Source: Streptomyces sp. 1-11 (lineage in GTDB: Bacteria > Actinomycetota > Actinomycetes > Streptomycetales > Streptomycetaceae). Taken from it: a DNA stretch of 64,000 bases. Position 1 is the stretch's first letter; each line of letters begins with the position of its first letter. This document shows positions 37,664-47,742 of this stretch, piece after piece. Made by a program: the position numbers and the translations under genes. The notes below the pieces were generated by a model. That model was not told the DNA's origin, did not search any database, and saw nothing but the letters and a program-made list of their open reading frames with translations. The stretch is taken from assembly GCF_007176755.1 (NCBI RefSeq), contig NZ_BJTV01000001.1:620001-684000 (forward strand). Reading direction: 5' to 3'.

Positions 37664-37993
37664 ATGGCAGATTTCTCCCGCCTTCCCGGACCGAACGCGG
37701 ACCTGTGGGACTGGCAGCTCCTGGCTGCCTGCCGCGGAGTGGACAGCTCGCTCTTCTTTCACCCTGAGGGCGAGCGCGGGGCGGCTCGGAGCGCTCGAGA
37801 GAACTCGGCCAAGGAGGTCTGCATGAGGTGCCCGGTCCGTGCGGAGTGTGCCGCGCACGCGTTGGCTGTGCGCGAGCCGTACGGAGTCTGGGGCGGCCTG
37901 ACCGAGGACGAGCGTGAGGAGTTGATGGGGCGGGCCCGCAACCGCCTGGTGGCGGCCTCGACCACCAGCGGCGACACCGCCCCTCATCAATGA
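37664..37993 (+). CDS. whiD: WhiB-family iron-sulphur regulator WhiD
   Basis: A 109-residue protein. The four cluster ligands are Cys23 (AACRGVD), Cys53 and Cys56 (EVCMRCPVR) and Cys62 (AECAAH), the WhiD spacing, followed by the turn GVWGGLT and a basic tail (RARNRLV). WhiD binds a [4Fe-4S] cluster and is needed late in sporulation for spore maturation and septum placement; Wbl proteins act by binding the principal sigma factor. Its place next to bldM supports the name. The ATG giving MADFSRLPG was chosen. Confidence 0.95.
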   Translation: MADFSRLPGPNADLWDWQLLAACRGVDSSLFFHPEGERGAARSARENSAKEVCMRCPVRAECAAHALAVREPYGVWGGLTEDEREELMGRARNRLVAASTTSGDTAPHQ

Positions 37994-38063
37994 AGGAAAC
38001 GTTTCTGCACCCACAGACCACCGGGTGCTTCCCATCCCCACCGGGCACGCCACGCGCGTGCCC

Positions 38064-38173
38064 GTGACTCTGCCGCCGTGACCGCGTGACTCTGCCGCCG
38101 TGACCGTCTGACTCTGCCTCCACGACCGTCTGACTCCGCCGCCGTGACCGTCTGCCTCTCGCCGCCGTGACCG
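38064..38173. repeat. 22-bp tandem repeats downstream of whiD
   Basis: Five units of 22 bp start at 38064, 38086, 38108, 38130 and 38152, consensus tgactctgccgccgtgaccgt; the last is degenerate. They lie between the convergent whiD and LysR genes. The array decays into C-rich sequence before the LysR stop. Confidence 0.88.
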
Positions 38174-38214
38174 CCCGCCCCGCCGTGACCCCGACGCCCG
38201 CCCCGCCGTGCCCC

Positions 38215-39114
38215 CTACGCCCGCCCCGCCGCCCGGGCCAGCTGCTCCAGCGTCGCCGCCACGGCCGGCACCTGTGCCAGGTCGGGCAGGGTGAGGGCGA
38301 CGATCTGCCGCCGGACCGCCGGTTCCAGCTCCACCGTGCGCACTCCTCTCGGCCGTACCGACTCCACCGCGAGCTGGGGCAGGACGGCGACCCCGAGTCC
38401 CGCGCCCACCAGGCCGGCCACCGCCGGGTAGTCGTCGGTGGCGAAGTCGATGCGGGGCGTGAAGCCGGCCCCCTCGCACACCTCCACGAGCTGGCCGCGA
38501 CAGCGCGGACAGCCCGCGATCCAGGGCTCACGGGCCAGCTCGCCGATGCCGACGGACTCCGCGCGCGCGAGCGGGTGCCGTTCGGGCACCAGGGCGACCA
38601 GGCGGTCGGTCAGCAGGGGCCGCACGATCAGGTCGTCCCACTCCTCGGCGGCGGCCGCGCCCTCGTAACGGAAGGCGAGCGCCAGGTCGCAGTCGCCCTC
38701 GCGCAGCAGCTCCACGGATCGCGGGGGCTCGGCCTCCTCCAGGGAGACGCGGGTGCCGGGGTGGGCGGCGCGGAGCGCGGCGAGGGCGGTGGGCACGAGG
38801 GTGGAGCTGCCGCTGGGGAAGGAGACGAGCCGCACCCGGCCGGCGCGCAGGCCGGCGATGGCGGCGACCTCCTCTTCGGCGGCGGTGAGCCCGGCGAGGA
38901 TGCCGGAGGCGTGCCGGACCAGGGCCTCACCGGCCTCGGTCAGGCGCATCTCGCGGCCGCTGCGGACCAGCAGCGGGGTGCCGACCGAGGCTTCCAGCGC
39001 CTTCATCTGCTGGCTGACGGCCGGCTGGGTGCAGCCCAGCTCGCGCCCCGCGGCGGAGAAGGAGCCGGTGGTGGCGACGGCGCGCAGGACGCGCAGATGA
39101 CGGGCCTCGATCAC
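38215..39114 (-). CDS. LysR-family transcriptional regulator
   Basis: A 299-residue protein. The N-terminal winged helix-turn-helix is LRVLRAVATTGSFSAAGREL with TQPAVSQQMKALE, followed by a two-lobed effector-binding domain (about 90-299). It is divergent from the MOSC gene, 80 nt away; LysR proteins usually control the divergent gene. An 11-nt perfect dyad AAGCC-G-GGCTT (39126-39136) lies just upstream of its start. The effector is unknown. Confidence 0.92.
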   Translation of the reverse strand: MIEARHLRVLRAVATTGSFSAAGRELGCTQPAVSQQMKALEASVGTPLLVRSGREMRLTEAGEALVRHASGILAGLTAAEEEVAAIAGLRAGRVRLVSFPSGSSTLVPTALAALRAAHPGTRVSLEEAEPPRSVELLREGDCDLALAFRYEGAAAAEEWDDLIVRPLLTDRLVALVPERHPLARAESVGIGELAREPWIAGCPRCRGQLVEVCEGAGFTPRIDFATDDYPAVAGLVGAGLGVAVLPQLAVESVRPRGVRTVELEPAVRRQIVALTLPDLAQVPAVAATLEQLARAAGRA

Positions 39115-39194
39115 CCTTGAAGCATAAGCCGGGCTTGGGCCCGGCGCCGGAAATCGCGTCGACGCTTTGGGTCCGGTTCCCGTACCGTGCGGCC

Positions 39195-39863
39195 ATGAAG
39201 CTTCTCTCGGTCAACGTCGGCCGCCCGCGGCCGGTGCCGTACACGGACCAGCCGCAGGGTGTGACGGGCATCGACAAGCGGCCCGTCGACGGGCTGGTGC
39301 GGGTGGCGGCGCCCGGTCCCAAGGGGACCGGCGGGAGCGGGGTGGCCGGGGACGCGGTGTGCGACACCCGCCACCACGGCGGGGACGACCAGGCGGTGTA
39401 CGCCTTCGCGCGCGAGGACCTCGACGACTGGGAGCGCGAGCTGGGCCGGACGCTGGCCGACGGCTGCTTCGGCGAGAACCTCACCACGGACGGTATCGAC
39501 GTGTCCGGCGCGTTGATCGGCGAGCGCTGGCGGATCGGTTCCGAGGTGGTGCTGGAGGTTACCTCCGGCCGCATCCCGTGCCGCACTTTTCAGGGCCATC
39601 TGGCCGAACGGGGATGGGTGAGGAGATTCACCCGGAAGGGCGCGACCGGCGCCTACCTCCGGGTGATCGAACCGGGCGGCATACGGGCGGGCGACTCCAT
39701 CGAGATCGTGCACCGGCCGGACCACGGGGTGACGGCGGCGATGGAGTTCCGCGCGGTCACCACCGAGCGGGAACTGCTGCCCCGGCTGCTCGCGGCCGGC
39801 GCGGCGCTGCACCCGGAGAGCCTGGCCAAGGCCCGCAAGTACGTCGCCGCCCAGGCCCGCTGA
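39195..39863 (+). CDS. MOSC-domain protein (YiiM-like)
   Basis: A 222-residue protein. The MOSC core is visible: GCFGENLTTDGIDVSGALIGE, then the family Cys in SGRIPCRTFQGHL. The C-terminal KGATGAYLRVIEPGGIRAGD to RPDHGVT segment is YiiM-type. MOSC proteins bind sulphur on a conserved Cys and take part in molybdenum-cofactor sulphur transfer or reduction of N-hydroxylated compounds. The ATG giving MKLLSVNVG was preferred to one 26 codons upstream. LysR is divergent and may regulate it. Confidence 0.9.
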   Translation: MKLLSVNVGRPRPVPYTDQPQGVTGIDKRPVDGLVRVAAPGPKGTGGSGVAGDAVCDTRHHGGDDQAVYAFAREDLDDWERELGRTLADGCFGENLTTDGIDVSGALIGERWRIGSEVVLEVTSGRIPCRTFQGHLAERGWVRRFTRKGATGAYLRVIEPGGIRAGDSIEIVHRPDHGVTAAMEFRAVTTERELLPRLLAAGAALHPESLAKARKYVAAQAR

Positions 39864-39915
39864 GCGGCCGTCACCGGCGGCGGACGCGCTCGCTCCGGGT
39901 CACTACGCTTGGGCC

Positions 39916-40689
39916 ATGACAACGGCTCTGATTACGGGATCGACCGCGGGGATCGGTGCCGCCTTCGCGCGGCGCCTGGCGGCTGACGGGCACGACCTCG
40001 TCCTGGTGGCGCGGGACACCAAGCGGCTGCGCGAGCAGGCGACCGAGCTGCACGACCGGCACGGCGTCGAGGTGGAGGTGCTCACCGCCGACCTCGCCGA
40101 GGACAAGGGCATCGAGAGGGTGGCCGACCGGCTAGGCGACCGGCGCAAACCGGTCGACCTGCTGATCAACAACGCCGGTTTCGGCAACAAGGGCCGCTAC
40201 CTCGACGTGCCCATGGCCGACGAGCTGAAGATGCTCAAGGTGCACTGCGAGGCGGTGCTGCGGCTGACCTCGGCGGCCACCGCGGCGATGCGGGAGCGCG
40301 GCCGGGGCGGTGTCGTCAACGTGGCGTCCGTGGCCGCCTTCCTGCCCCGGGGCACCTACGGCGCCTCCAAGGCGTGGGTCGTGCAGTTCACCCAGGGCGC
40401 GGCGAAGGACCTGGCCGGCAGCGGGGTCCGGCTGATGGCGCTGTGCCCCGGCTTCGTGCGCACCGAGTTCCACGAGCGGGCGGGGATGGGCACGGACAAC
40501 ATCCCCGGCTGGATGTGGCTGGACGCGGACAAGCTGGTCGCCGCGGCGCTGGCCGACCTCGCGCGCGGCAAGTCGCTGTCCATTCCGGACCCGCGCTACA
40601 AGGCGCTGATGGGGCTGGTCAAGGTCACCCCGCGCGTTCTCCTGGGCGGGATCAGCTCGCGGACGGGCCGCAAGTACGGGCCCCAGTAG
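39916..40689 (+). CDS. Short-chain dehydrogenase/reductase
   Basis: A 257-residue protein. The cofactor motif is TGSTAGIGAAFARRLA, then NNAGFGN, the catalytic Ser in NVASVAAFLP and the Tyr-x-x-x-Lys in TYGASKAW. The middle CPGFVRTEFHERAG is the usual PG motif. The substrate is unknown. It follows the MOSC gene by 52 nt on the same strand and precedes the SnoaL-type gene by 73 nt, so the three may be co-transcribed. Confidence 0.9.
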   Translation: MTTALITGSTAGIGAAFARRLAADGHDLVLVARDTKRLREQATELHDRHGVEVEVLTADLAEDKGIERVADRLGDRRKPVDLLINNAGFGNKGRYLDVPMADELKMLKVHCEAVLRLTSAATAAMRERGRGGVVNVASVAAFLPRGTYGASKAWVVQFTQGAAKDLAGSGVRLMALCPGFVRTEFHERAGMGTDNIPGWMWLDADKLVAAALADLARGKSLSIPDPRYKALMGLVKVTPRVLLGGISSRTGRKYGPQ

Positions 40690-40762
40690 CGAGGGTGGCG
40701 CCGCCGTTCCGGTGGGAAAATGGTCGGGTCGGTACCCGACCAGGGGGGCCGGAGGCGGTGAC

Positions 40763-41470
40763 ATGACCTTCGTACAGCTCATCGAGTGCAGGACGAGCCG
40801 GCTGGACGAGATGAACCGGCTGATGGACGACTGGGTCACCCAGAGCAAGGGGAAGCGCACGGCGACGCACGCGGTGGTCGCGAGGGACCGCTCGGACGCG
40901 TCGCACATCGTCGAGGTGGTGGAGTTCCCGTCGTACGAGGAGGCGATGCGGAACTCGAACCTCCCGGAGACCGGCAGAATCTTCCGGAACATGGCCGCCC
41001 TGTGCGAAGAGGCACCGACCTTCACCGACCTGGACGTCGTCCGGGACGAGCAGCTGGGCCTGGAGTCCGTGCGGCGGCTCTTCGCGGCCCTGGAGAGCGA
41101 GGGCGACCTCCCGCCGCTCAACGACCTGCTGGACGAGGACGTCCACAGCCACGACCCGGTGAACCCGCAGGACACGATCGGGCTGGACAGCGTGCGCAGC
41201 GAGTACCGGATGTGGCGGGCCGCCTTCGACTTCGCCTTCACGGTCGACGACGTGCTGGCCCAGGGCGACCAGGCGTGCGCGCGCTGGACCTGGCTCGCGA
41301 CCCACAAGGGCGACTTCCTGGGCATCCCGGCGACCGGCCGACAGGTCACCATGACCGGCATGACCCTCTTCCGCTTCGACCCCCAGGGCAAGATCACCGA
41401 GACCTGGTGGCAGCACGACCAGCTCGGGCTGATGCAGCAGCTGGGGGCGCTGGACGAGCTGGAGCAGTAG
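40763..41470 (+). CDS. Two-domain SnoaL-like (ester cyclase type) protein
   Basis: A 235-residue protein with ggagg eight bases before its ATG. Residues 1-90 look like a dimeric alpha+beta barrel (MTFVQLIECRTSRLDEMNRL to EFPSYEEAMRNSN). Residues 95-235 are a SnoaL/ester-cyclase fold, with DEDVHSHDPVNPQDTIGLD, WTWLATHKGDFLGIPATGRQV and ITETWWQHDQLGLMQQLGAL. Such fusions are found in actinomycetes; the reaction is unknown. It is convergent with the acidic protein at 41507. Confidence 0.85.
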   Translation: MTFVQLIECRTSRLDEMNRLMDDWVTQSKGKRTATHAVVARDRSDASHIVEVVEFPSYEEAMRNSNLPETGRIFRNMAALCEEAPTFTDLDVVRDEQLGLESVRRLFAALESEGDLPPLNDLLDEDVHSHDPVNPQDTIGLDSVRSEYRMWRAAFDFAFTVDDVLAQGDQACARWTWLATHKGDFLGIPATGRQVTMTGMTLFRFDPQGKITETWWQHDQLGLMQQLGALDELEQ

Positions 41471-41506
41471 GGGACGCCGTCGCGCCGTTCTCCTCGCGCC
41501 CCGGCA

Positions 41507-42571
41507 TCAGCCGGCCAGGAGGACGTAGCAACGGGACCAGTGGAGGGTCCAGCCGCCGTCCATCCGGTGACCCGCTTCGCCGACCTGCTCGGTCGCCCGT
41601 CGCAGGACGGTGCGCAGCCCGTCCACGGTGCCGGTGTCCGGGGGCTCGTCGCCGGGGACGGACACGGGTTCACGGTAGAAGACGTGGAGTTCTCCCCAGC
41701 GGGCTCCGGTGATCTGCAGGACGGGGACGTCGTCCTCGTCGTCGATCTCGGCGTAGTAGCGGATCGCGTCCGATTCCCAGCCCGGCTCGTCGTCGGAGAC
41801 GTCGGGTTCCTCGTCTTCACCGTCGGGGTCGACGAGGTCGCTCTCGCAGGAGAAGCCGTCCAGGCGCCATGGCCCCTCCACCTCCCAGCGTTCCGTGTCC
41901 AGTTTCCTCTGGGCGGCTTCGGTGAGGACGGTGAGGCCCTCGATCGAGTTCGTCCGGAGGTCCGGCGGGAGTTCACCGCCCAGGCCGTAGGACGGATCCT
42001 CGCCCATGCCGCCCGGGTAGGTGTTCACGAACTGGAGGACATAGGGGTCATCGTCCTCGTCCTCTGGTCCTCTGCTGTAGTCGATCTTCGCGTAGCGCTC
42101 CTTGTCGTCCTCGCAGTGCCAGCAGAGGCCGGGCATGCCGTCGCAGCCGGTATCCGTCTCGTCGTCGGCCTCGTCCGTCTCGTCGATCTCGTCCGTCTCG
42201 TCGGCTTCTTCGGTCTCGTCGGCTTCTTCGGTCTTCGAGCGCGCCTCCGCCTGCTTGCTCTCCGGCGCGGGAGCGGGCTGCGCGGGGTTGAGGAAGACCG
42301 CCTCCAGCCGGGCTTCTCCGACACGGCTGTTGCCGAGCGATTCCGGCACCCACCTGTCGCTCGCGTCGACCTGTCGTGCCTGCACGGGCAGGTCCCCGTT
42401 GCGGTAGAAGGCGATGTCGCTGAAGCTGTCGAGCCACTGGTCGAAGATCTCGTCGGTTCCGGGTCTGCCGAGGCCGGTGCACTCGGCGGTGCGGAACAGC
42501 TCCCGCGCGGCAGCGTGATCGATGAGCGGAAGGCCGTCGCAGCCTGGCGCGGTCTCGGAGGGTACGGGCAT
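41507..42571 (-). CDS. Acidic protein with Glu/Asp/Thr repeat, function unknown
   Basis: About 354 residues from the ATG giving MPVPSETAPG, with gggagg upstream; the ORF is open to 42772, but that part is Arg/Pro-rich. A central low-complexity stretch (about 110-150) repeats EEADET/DEIDET; at DNA level, gtctcgtcggcttcttcg units recur at 42165-42235. Several cysteines flank it (DTGCDGMPGLCWHCEDD). The rest has Trp/Tyr-rich acidic sequence with no transmembrane segment and no family I recognise. Confidence 0.65.
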   Translation of the reverse strand: MPVPSETAPGCDGLPLIDHAAARELFRTAECTGLGRPGTDEIFDQWLDSFSDIAFYRNGDLPVQARQVDASDRWVPESLGNSRVGEARLEAVFLNPAQPAPAPESKQAEARSKTEEADETEEADETDEIDETDEADDETDTGCDGMPGLCWHCEDDKERYAKIDYSRGPEDEDDDPYVLQFVNTYPGGMGEDPSYGLGGELPPDLRTNSIEGLTVLTEAAQRKLDTERWEVEGPWRLDGFSCESDLVDPDGEDEEPDVSDDEPGWESDAIRYYAEIDDEDDVPVLQITGARWGELHVFYREPVSVPGDEPPDTGTVDGLRTVLRRATEQVGEAGHRMDGGWTLHWSRCYVLLAG

Positions 42572-42914
42572 GTCGAGCAGCCTCCCGGAGTCGTAGGACC
42601 CCGGTAGCGCACTGTCGCACCCCGGTGATCTGCGTTTTCCCGCGCACCTCGCGCAGGCCGGCCGACGCCCGGGGCAGCTCGCGCCCGGGTGTGATGTCCC
42701 CCAGCGGGCCCAGGTTCGGCGCTGGATCACACGACCGAGCGGGAAGCTAACACCCGTGTCGGTCTCCCGCAAGATCTTCGCGATCCCCTTGCTCCGAGGT
42801 CACGATCATGAAATGTTGCGGCTTGAACGATCCGATCGAACGCGGCGGGTCGGAGTGAAGCACCGATCTCCCTGCACGACCTGTAAGGGGGTCTTCGTCC
42901 TACAGGAGGCCCTT
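42572..42914. other. Divergent intergenic region
   Basis: About 340 nt between the acidic protein (minus) and the DUF3293-type gene (plus). It is AT-richer between 42760 and 42870. Nothing beyond expected promoters is recognised. Confidence 0.4.
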
Positions 42915-43412
42915 GTGCACGCCGTCGACGCAGCCGTCATGCCCCGTAACTGGAACCACTACCGGACCGCGGTCGTCACCATCCGGTTCCCGGACGGGAC
43001 CGTTCACGTCGAACCTCGTCCTGCGGGCAAGGCCGAGGGTGCCTTCCCGGCCGCGGCGGGCGGCGGCATCGTCCATGTGATCACCGCCTGGAACCCCCTG
43101 GGCCGCACCGCGTCGGACGACGCCAACGTGCAAGCCCAGTCCCTGCTGCTCGACGAGGTCCACCAGCGCGGTCTCACCTGGTGGCCCGCGGTGGGAGGTG
43201 ATGCGGGCGGTACGCATCGCGAGGAGAGCGTGGCCGTCGTCGGCATGAGCGACGCCGCAGCGCGCGACCTGGGCCGCCGCTTCGGCCAGGACGCGATCTT
43301 CGCCTGGAGTCCAGACGCCTGGCGCGTCCTGACCTGCGGCACCGAGGCCGCCGAGGTGAGCGGGTGGGCGGTCTCCGAGCGGGGCCGCTCCGCAGGTTCC
43401 GACAGGCGTTGA
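42915..43412 (+). CDS. DUF3293-type protein
   Basis: About 165 residues from GTG 42915, chosen because caggagg lies five to six bases before it. The segment IVHVITAWNPLGRTASDDANVQAQSLLLDEV, about 50 residues in, is the DUF3293 signature (ITAxNP...N...L). The C-terminus has FGQDAIFAWSPDAWRVLTCG. The function of the family is unknown. A 73-residue zinc-ribbon-like protein starts 18 nt after its stop. Confidence 0.78.
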   Translation: MHAVDAAVMPRNWNHYRTAVVTIRFPDGTVHVEPRPAGKAEGAFPAAAGGGIVHVITAWNPLGRTASDDANVQAQSLLLDEVHQRGLTWWPAVGGDAGGTHREESVAVVGMSDAAARDLGRRFGQDAIFAWSPDAWRVLTCGTEAAEVSGWAVSERGRSAGSDRR

Positions 43413-43430
43413 GGCAGGTGGAGGAGAGCT

Positions 43431-43652
43431 GTGGGCATGTACCCGATGCGTACGCCGGATCACTGTCCGCGTTGCGGCAGACGTCTCGCCGGCCCTCCGG
43501 CCGAGCGGGTCAAGGTCGACGGCTTCCCGGCCGAGGTGACGTACGCGACCGACCCGGTGTGCGGTGAGCGCTGGCACGTCTGGGACAGGACGTCGCCCCT
43601 GCGCCGTTTGGCCAGCCCGCACGTGGAGGGCACGGGCTGCGCTGGTGGGTGA
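43431..43652 (+). CDS. Small CxxC protein, possible zinc ribbon
   Basis: A 73-residue protein from GTG 43431 with ggaggaga five bases before it. HCPRCGRRLAG gives one CxxC, and later cysteines (DPVCGERW, GTGCAGG) could complete a metal site. It follows the DUF3293-type gene closely and is likely co-translated. No family recognised. Confidence 0.6.
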   Translation: MGMYPMRTPDHCPRCGRRLAGPPAERVKVDGFPAEVTYATDPVCGERWHVWDRTSPLRRLASPHVEGTGCAGG

Positions 43653-43737
43653 GTATCAGCCGGTATCCGCGGCCACGGTGGCCGGGCTGACAAGACGGGA
43701 CGTCGAGATCTCCCGGCTCCGCTCCCCCGGCCGCGGC

Positions 43738-44655
43738 TCACCGGCTCATCGCCGTCTCCCTGCCGATGCGTGACAGCTTCTGCGGATTGCGGACCGCGTA
43801 CAGGCCCGTGATGCGGCCGGCGTCCAGGCGGAGGGCGAGGACGGTGTCGAGGTCGGGGCCGCGGTGGGCGAGCAGGGCCGGGTGGCCGTTGATCTGGGCG
43901 GGCCGGAGGGAGAGGGTGGTGGAGATCCTGGTGAGGAGCCGGATCACCGGGGCGGCGCCCACCACGGGCTCCAGGGCGGCGCGTACGACTCCGCCGCCGT
44001 CCGTCAGCAGGACGACGTCCGGTGCGATCAGCTCGAGCAGGCGCCGCGGGTCGCCCGTCTCGACGGCCCGCCGGAACGCCGCGAGCGCCTCGCGGGCGCG
44101 GTCCGGTGAGACGGTCTCGCGGGGACGGCGGGCCGCGACGTGGGCCCGGGCCCGGTGGGCGATCTGGCGGACCGCCGGTGGCTTCTTGTCGACGGCCCCG
44201 GCGATCTCGTCGTACTCCAGGCCGAACACCTCGCGCAGGACGAACACCGCGCGTTCGGTCGGCGTCAGCGTCTCCAGCACCAGGAGCATCGCCATGGAGA
44301 CGCTGTCGGCCAGTTCGGCGTCGTCGGCCACGTCGGGCGCGGTCAGCAGCGGCTCGGGGAGCCAGGGGCCGACGTAGGACTCCTTGCGGCGGCGGAGCGT
44401 GCGCAGGCGGGTCAGCGCCTGGCGGGTGGTGATGCGGACCAGGTAGGCACGCCGGTCGCGCACCGTGCCGAGGTCGACGCCGGCCCAGCGCAGCCAGGTC
44501 TCCTGGAGGACGTCCTCGGCGTCGGCGGCCGAGCCGAGCATCTCGTAGGCGACGGTGAACAGCAGGTTGCGGTGGGCGACGAACGTCCGGGTGGCGGGGT
44601 CCGGGCCGGCGGGCGCCCCGGCGGTGTCGTCCCTGTGCGCGCTGTGCTCGGTCAT
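43738..44655 (-). CDS. ECF41-type RNA polymerase sigma factor with fused SnoaL-like domain
   Basis: A 305-residue protein from the ATG giving MTEHSAHRDD, with aggggag upstream. Sigma region 2 (about 22-95) and region 4 (about 125-185, LTPTERAVFVLREVFGLEYDEIAGAV) are joined by a linker containing WLPEP. The C-terminal 110 residues form a SnoaL-like domain ending near NPQKLSRIG. WLPEP and NPxK are hallmarks of group ECF41, where the C-terminal domain controls activity in place of an anti-sigma factor. The typical partner, a carboxymuconolactone decarboxylase/AhpD-like gene, is divergent at 44846, and both have matching promoters. Confidence 0.95.
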   Translation of the reverse strand: MTEHSAHRDDTAGAPAGPDPATRTFVAHRNLLFTVAYEMLGSAADAEDVLQETWLRWAGVDLGTVRDRRAYLVRITTRQALTRLRTLRRRKESYVGPWLPEPLLTAPDVADDAELADSVSMAMLLVLETLTPTERAVFVLREVFGLEYDEIAGAVDKKPPAVRQIAHRARAHVAARRPRETVSPDRAREALAAFRRAVETGDPRRLLELIAPDVVLLTDGGGVVRAALEPVVGAAPVIRLLTRISTTLSLRPAQINGHPALLAHRGPDLDTVLALRLDAGRITGLYAVRNPQKLSRIGRETAMSR

Positions 44656-44696
44656 GGCCGGCTCCCCTGTCGGTTCTCGTCCGTCGTCACGCACAT

Positions 44697-44723
44697 GACG
44701 CCGCAGGGGTCCGGTCTGTGACA
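44697..44723 (-). promoter_or_regulatory. ECF41-type promoter of the sigma factor gene
   Basis: On the minus strand: TGTCACA (44717-44723), 16 nt, CGTC (44697-44700). It is identical in form to the recalled ECF41 consensus TGTCACA-N16-CGTC. The gene start is 41 bases downstream, so the sigma factor probably controls itself. Confidence 0.85.
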
Positions 44724-44756
44724 CGGCGGCGGGTGGGCCGCGTCACATCGCCGTGC

Positions 44757-44783
44757 TGTCACAGGGGCCGGGCGGGCGGCGTC
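44757..44783 (+). promoter_or_regulatory. ECF41-type promoter of the AhpD-like gene
   Basis: TGTCACA (44757-44763), 16 nt, CGTC (44780-44783), an exact match to the recalled ECF41 consensus, with the coding start 62 bases downstream. Confidence 0.88.
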
Positions 44784-44845
44784 TCGTGGTCGTCAGGACG
44801 CCGCGGACGATGCGCCGCGGTGCCGCACGAAGTGAGGACAAGGTC

Positions 44846-45328
44846 ATGGAACCCCGTTTCAACCTGCTGCTCGAAAGCCCGACCGCGGCGAAGGTCGTCA
44901 AGCGCTTCTACGGCACCTCGCTGGCCCTGGAGGACTCGACGCTGCCGAAGACCCTGCGGGAGCTGGTCCAGCTGAGGGTCGGTCAGCTCAACGGCTGCGG
45001 TTTCTGCGTCGACCTCCACACCAAGGAGGCCGCGGCCGCCGGGGAGTCCGCGCTCCGGCTCGGCCTGGTCGCCGCCTGGCGCCACTCCACCGTCTTCACC
45101 GGCGCCGAGCGGGCCGCGCTGGCGCTCGCCGAGGAGGGCACCCGGCTCGGTGAGCGGGGCGTGTCCGACGAGACGTGGGCGGGGGTGCGCGAGCACTTCG
45201 ACGACGACCAGACCGGTGCGCTGGTCTGCGTGATCGCCCTGGTCAACGCGTCCACCCGGATGAACGTGATCGTGCACAACCCGGGCGGCTCGTACCAGCC
45301 GGGGATGTTCGACCGGCTGTCGGGCTGA
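44846..45328 (+). CDS. AhpD-like/carboxymuconolactone decarboxylase family protein
   Basis: A 160-residue all-helical protein. The redox motif CGFC is in LNGCGFCVDLHTKEA, with the nearby His as in AhpD-type alkylhydroperoxidases. TRMNVIVHNPGGSYQPGMF is the usual C-terminus of this branch. It is the standard target gene of ECF41 sigma factors and lies behind a perfect ECF41 promoter. The substrate is unknown. ATG 44846 follows gaggacaagg. Confidence 0.93.
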   Translation: MEPRFNLLLESPTAAKVVKRFYGTSLALEDSTLPKTLRELVQLRVGQLNGCGFCVDLHTKEAAAAGESALRLGLVAAWRHSTVFTGAERAALALAEEGTRLGERGVSDETWAGVREHFDDDQTGALVCVIALVNASTRMNVIVHNPGGSYQPGMFDRLSG

Positions 45329-45386
45329 CCGGCGGGCGGTCCCGGGGGACGGCGGGGAGCGTTCCGGGAGAGGGCGGAAAAGCGGG

Positions 45387-45416
45387 AGGCCCGGCACCCC
45401 GAAGGGTGCCGGGCCT
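45387..45416. terminator. Bidirectional terminator between the AhpD-like gene and groEL1
   Basis: A perfect 13-bp stem aggcccggcaccc/gggtgccgggcct (45387-45399 with 45404-45416) with a cgaa loop, between converging genes. Confidence 0.9.
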
Positions 45417-45431
45417 CATCGCCGGGGTGCC

Positions 45432-47153
<1,722 letters not shown>

Positions 47154-47180
47154 TCAAGCATCAAAAGTGCTCGAGGTGAC

Positions 47181-47489
47181 TTACTTCTCGATGATCGCGA
47201 GGACGTCGCGAGCCGAGAGGACGAGGTACTCCTCGCCGTTGTACTTCACCTCGGTGCCGCCGTACTTGCTGTACAGGACGACGTCGCCGACCTTGACGTC
47301 GAGCGGCAGGCGCTCGCCGTTCTCGAAGCGGCCCGGGCCCACGGCGAGGACGGCGCCCTCCTGGGGCTTCTCCTTCGCGGTGTCCGGGATGACCAGGCCA
47401 GAGGCGGTGGTCTGCTCGGCGTCGAGCGGCTGGACCACGATGCGGTCCTCGAGCGGCTTGATGGCAACCTTGGAGCTGGTGGTCGTCAC
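47181..47489 (-). CDS. groES: 10-kDa co-chaperonin GroES
   Basis: A 102-residue protein of the usual length. The mobile loop is near [19 protein letters not shown], and [24 protein letters not shown] is characteristic. It caps GroEL rings. GTG start with gggggagg upstream. Two CIRCE operators lie 100-175 nt before the start, indicating HrcA repression and heat induction. Confidence 0.97.
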   Translation of the reverse strand: MTTTSSKVAIKPLEDRIVVQPLDAEQTTASGLVIPDTAKEKPQEGAVLAVGPGRFENGERLPLDVKVGDVVLYSKYGGTEVKYNGEEYLVLSARDVLAIIEK

Positions 47490-47588
47490 GGTCCGACCTC
47501 CCCCTTCGGAGATCTCACGGGGTTAACTGTCTGAGGTGGCGACCAGGTGGATCCGTCGTCGCGGGTGCCGGACCTGCCCGTCGCGTGT

Positions 47589-47615
47589 CTGGCACTCTCG
47601 TCTGCCGAGTGCCAG
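47589..47615 (-). promoter_or_regulatory. CIRCE operator 1 (HrcA site) of groES-groEL1
   Basis: CTGGCACTC, nine bases, GAGTGCCAG: a perfect inverted repeat of CIRCE type, 100 nt upstream of groES. Confidence 0.92.
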
Positions 47616-47635
47616 AGCCGAGACTATGACCGCGA

Positions 47636-47662
47636 TTAGCACTCGGTCAAGCGGAGTGCCAA
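47636..47662 (-). promoter_or_regulatory. CIRCE operator 2 (HrcA site) of groES-groEL1
   Basis: TTAGCACTC, nine bases, GAGTGCCAA; one mismatch from the classic CIRCE sequence TTAGCACTC-N9-GAGTGCTAA. The centres of the two sites are 47 bp apart. Confidence 0.93.
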
Positions 47663-47742
47663 TGGCGGTGCGGCGCGTCGGCCCCGCCGGGGTGGTGCAC
47701 GGCGTCGGCGGCGGGCCGGTGACAGGCCGGCGGCGGGCGTGG

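Noticed and set aside
40132..41976. Minus-strand ORF of 614 codons opposite the SDR and SnoaL-type genes
   Set aside because: Ser/Arg-rich shadow of two recognised genes on the other strand.
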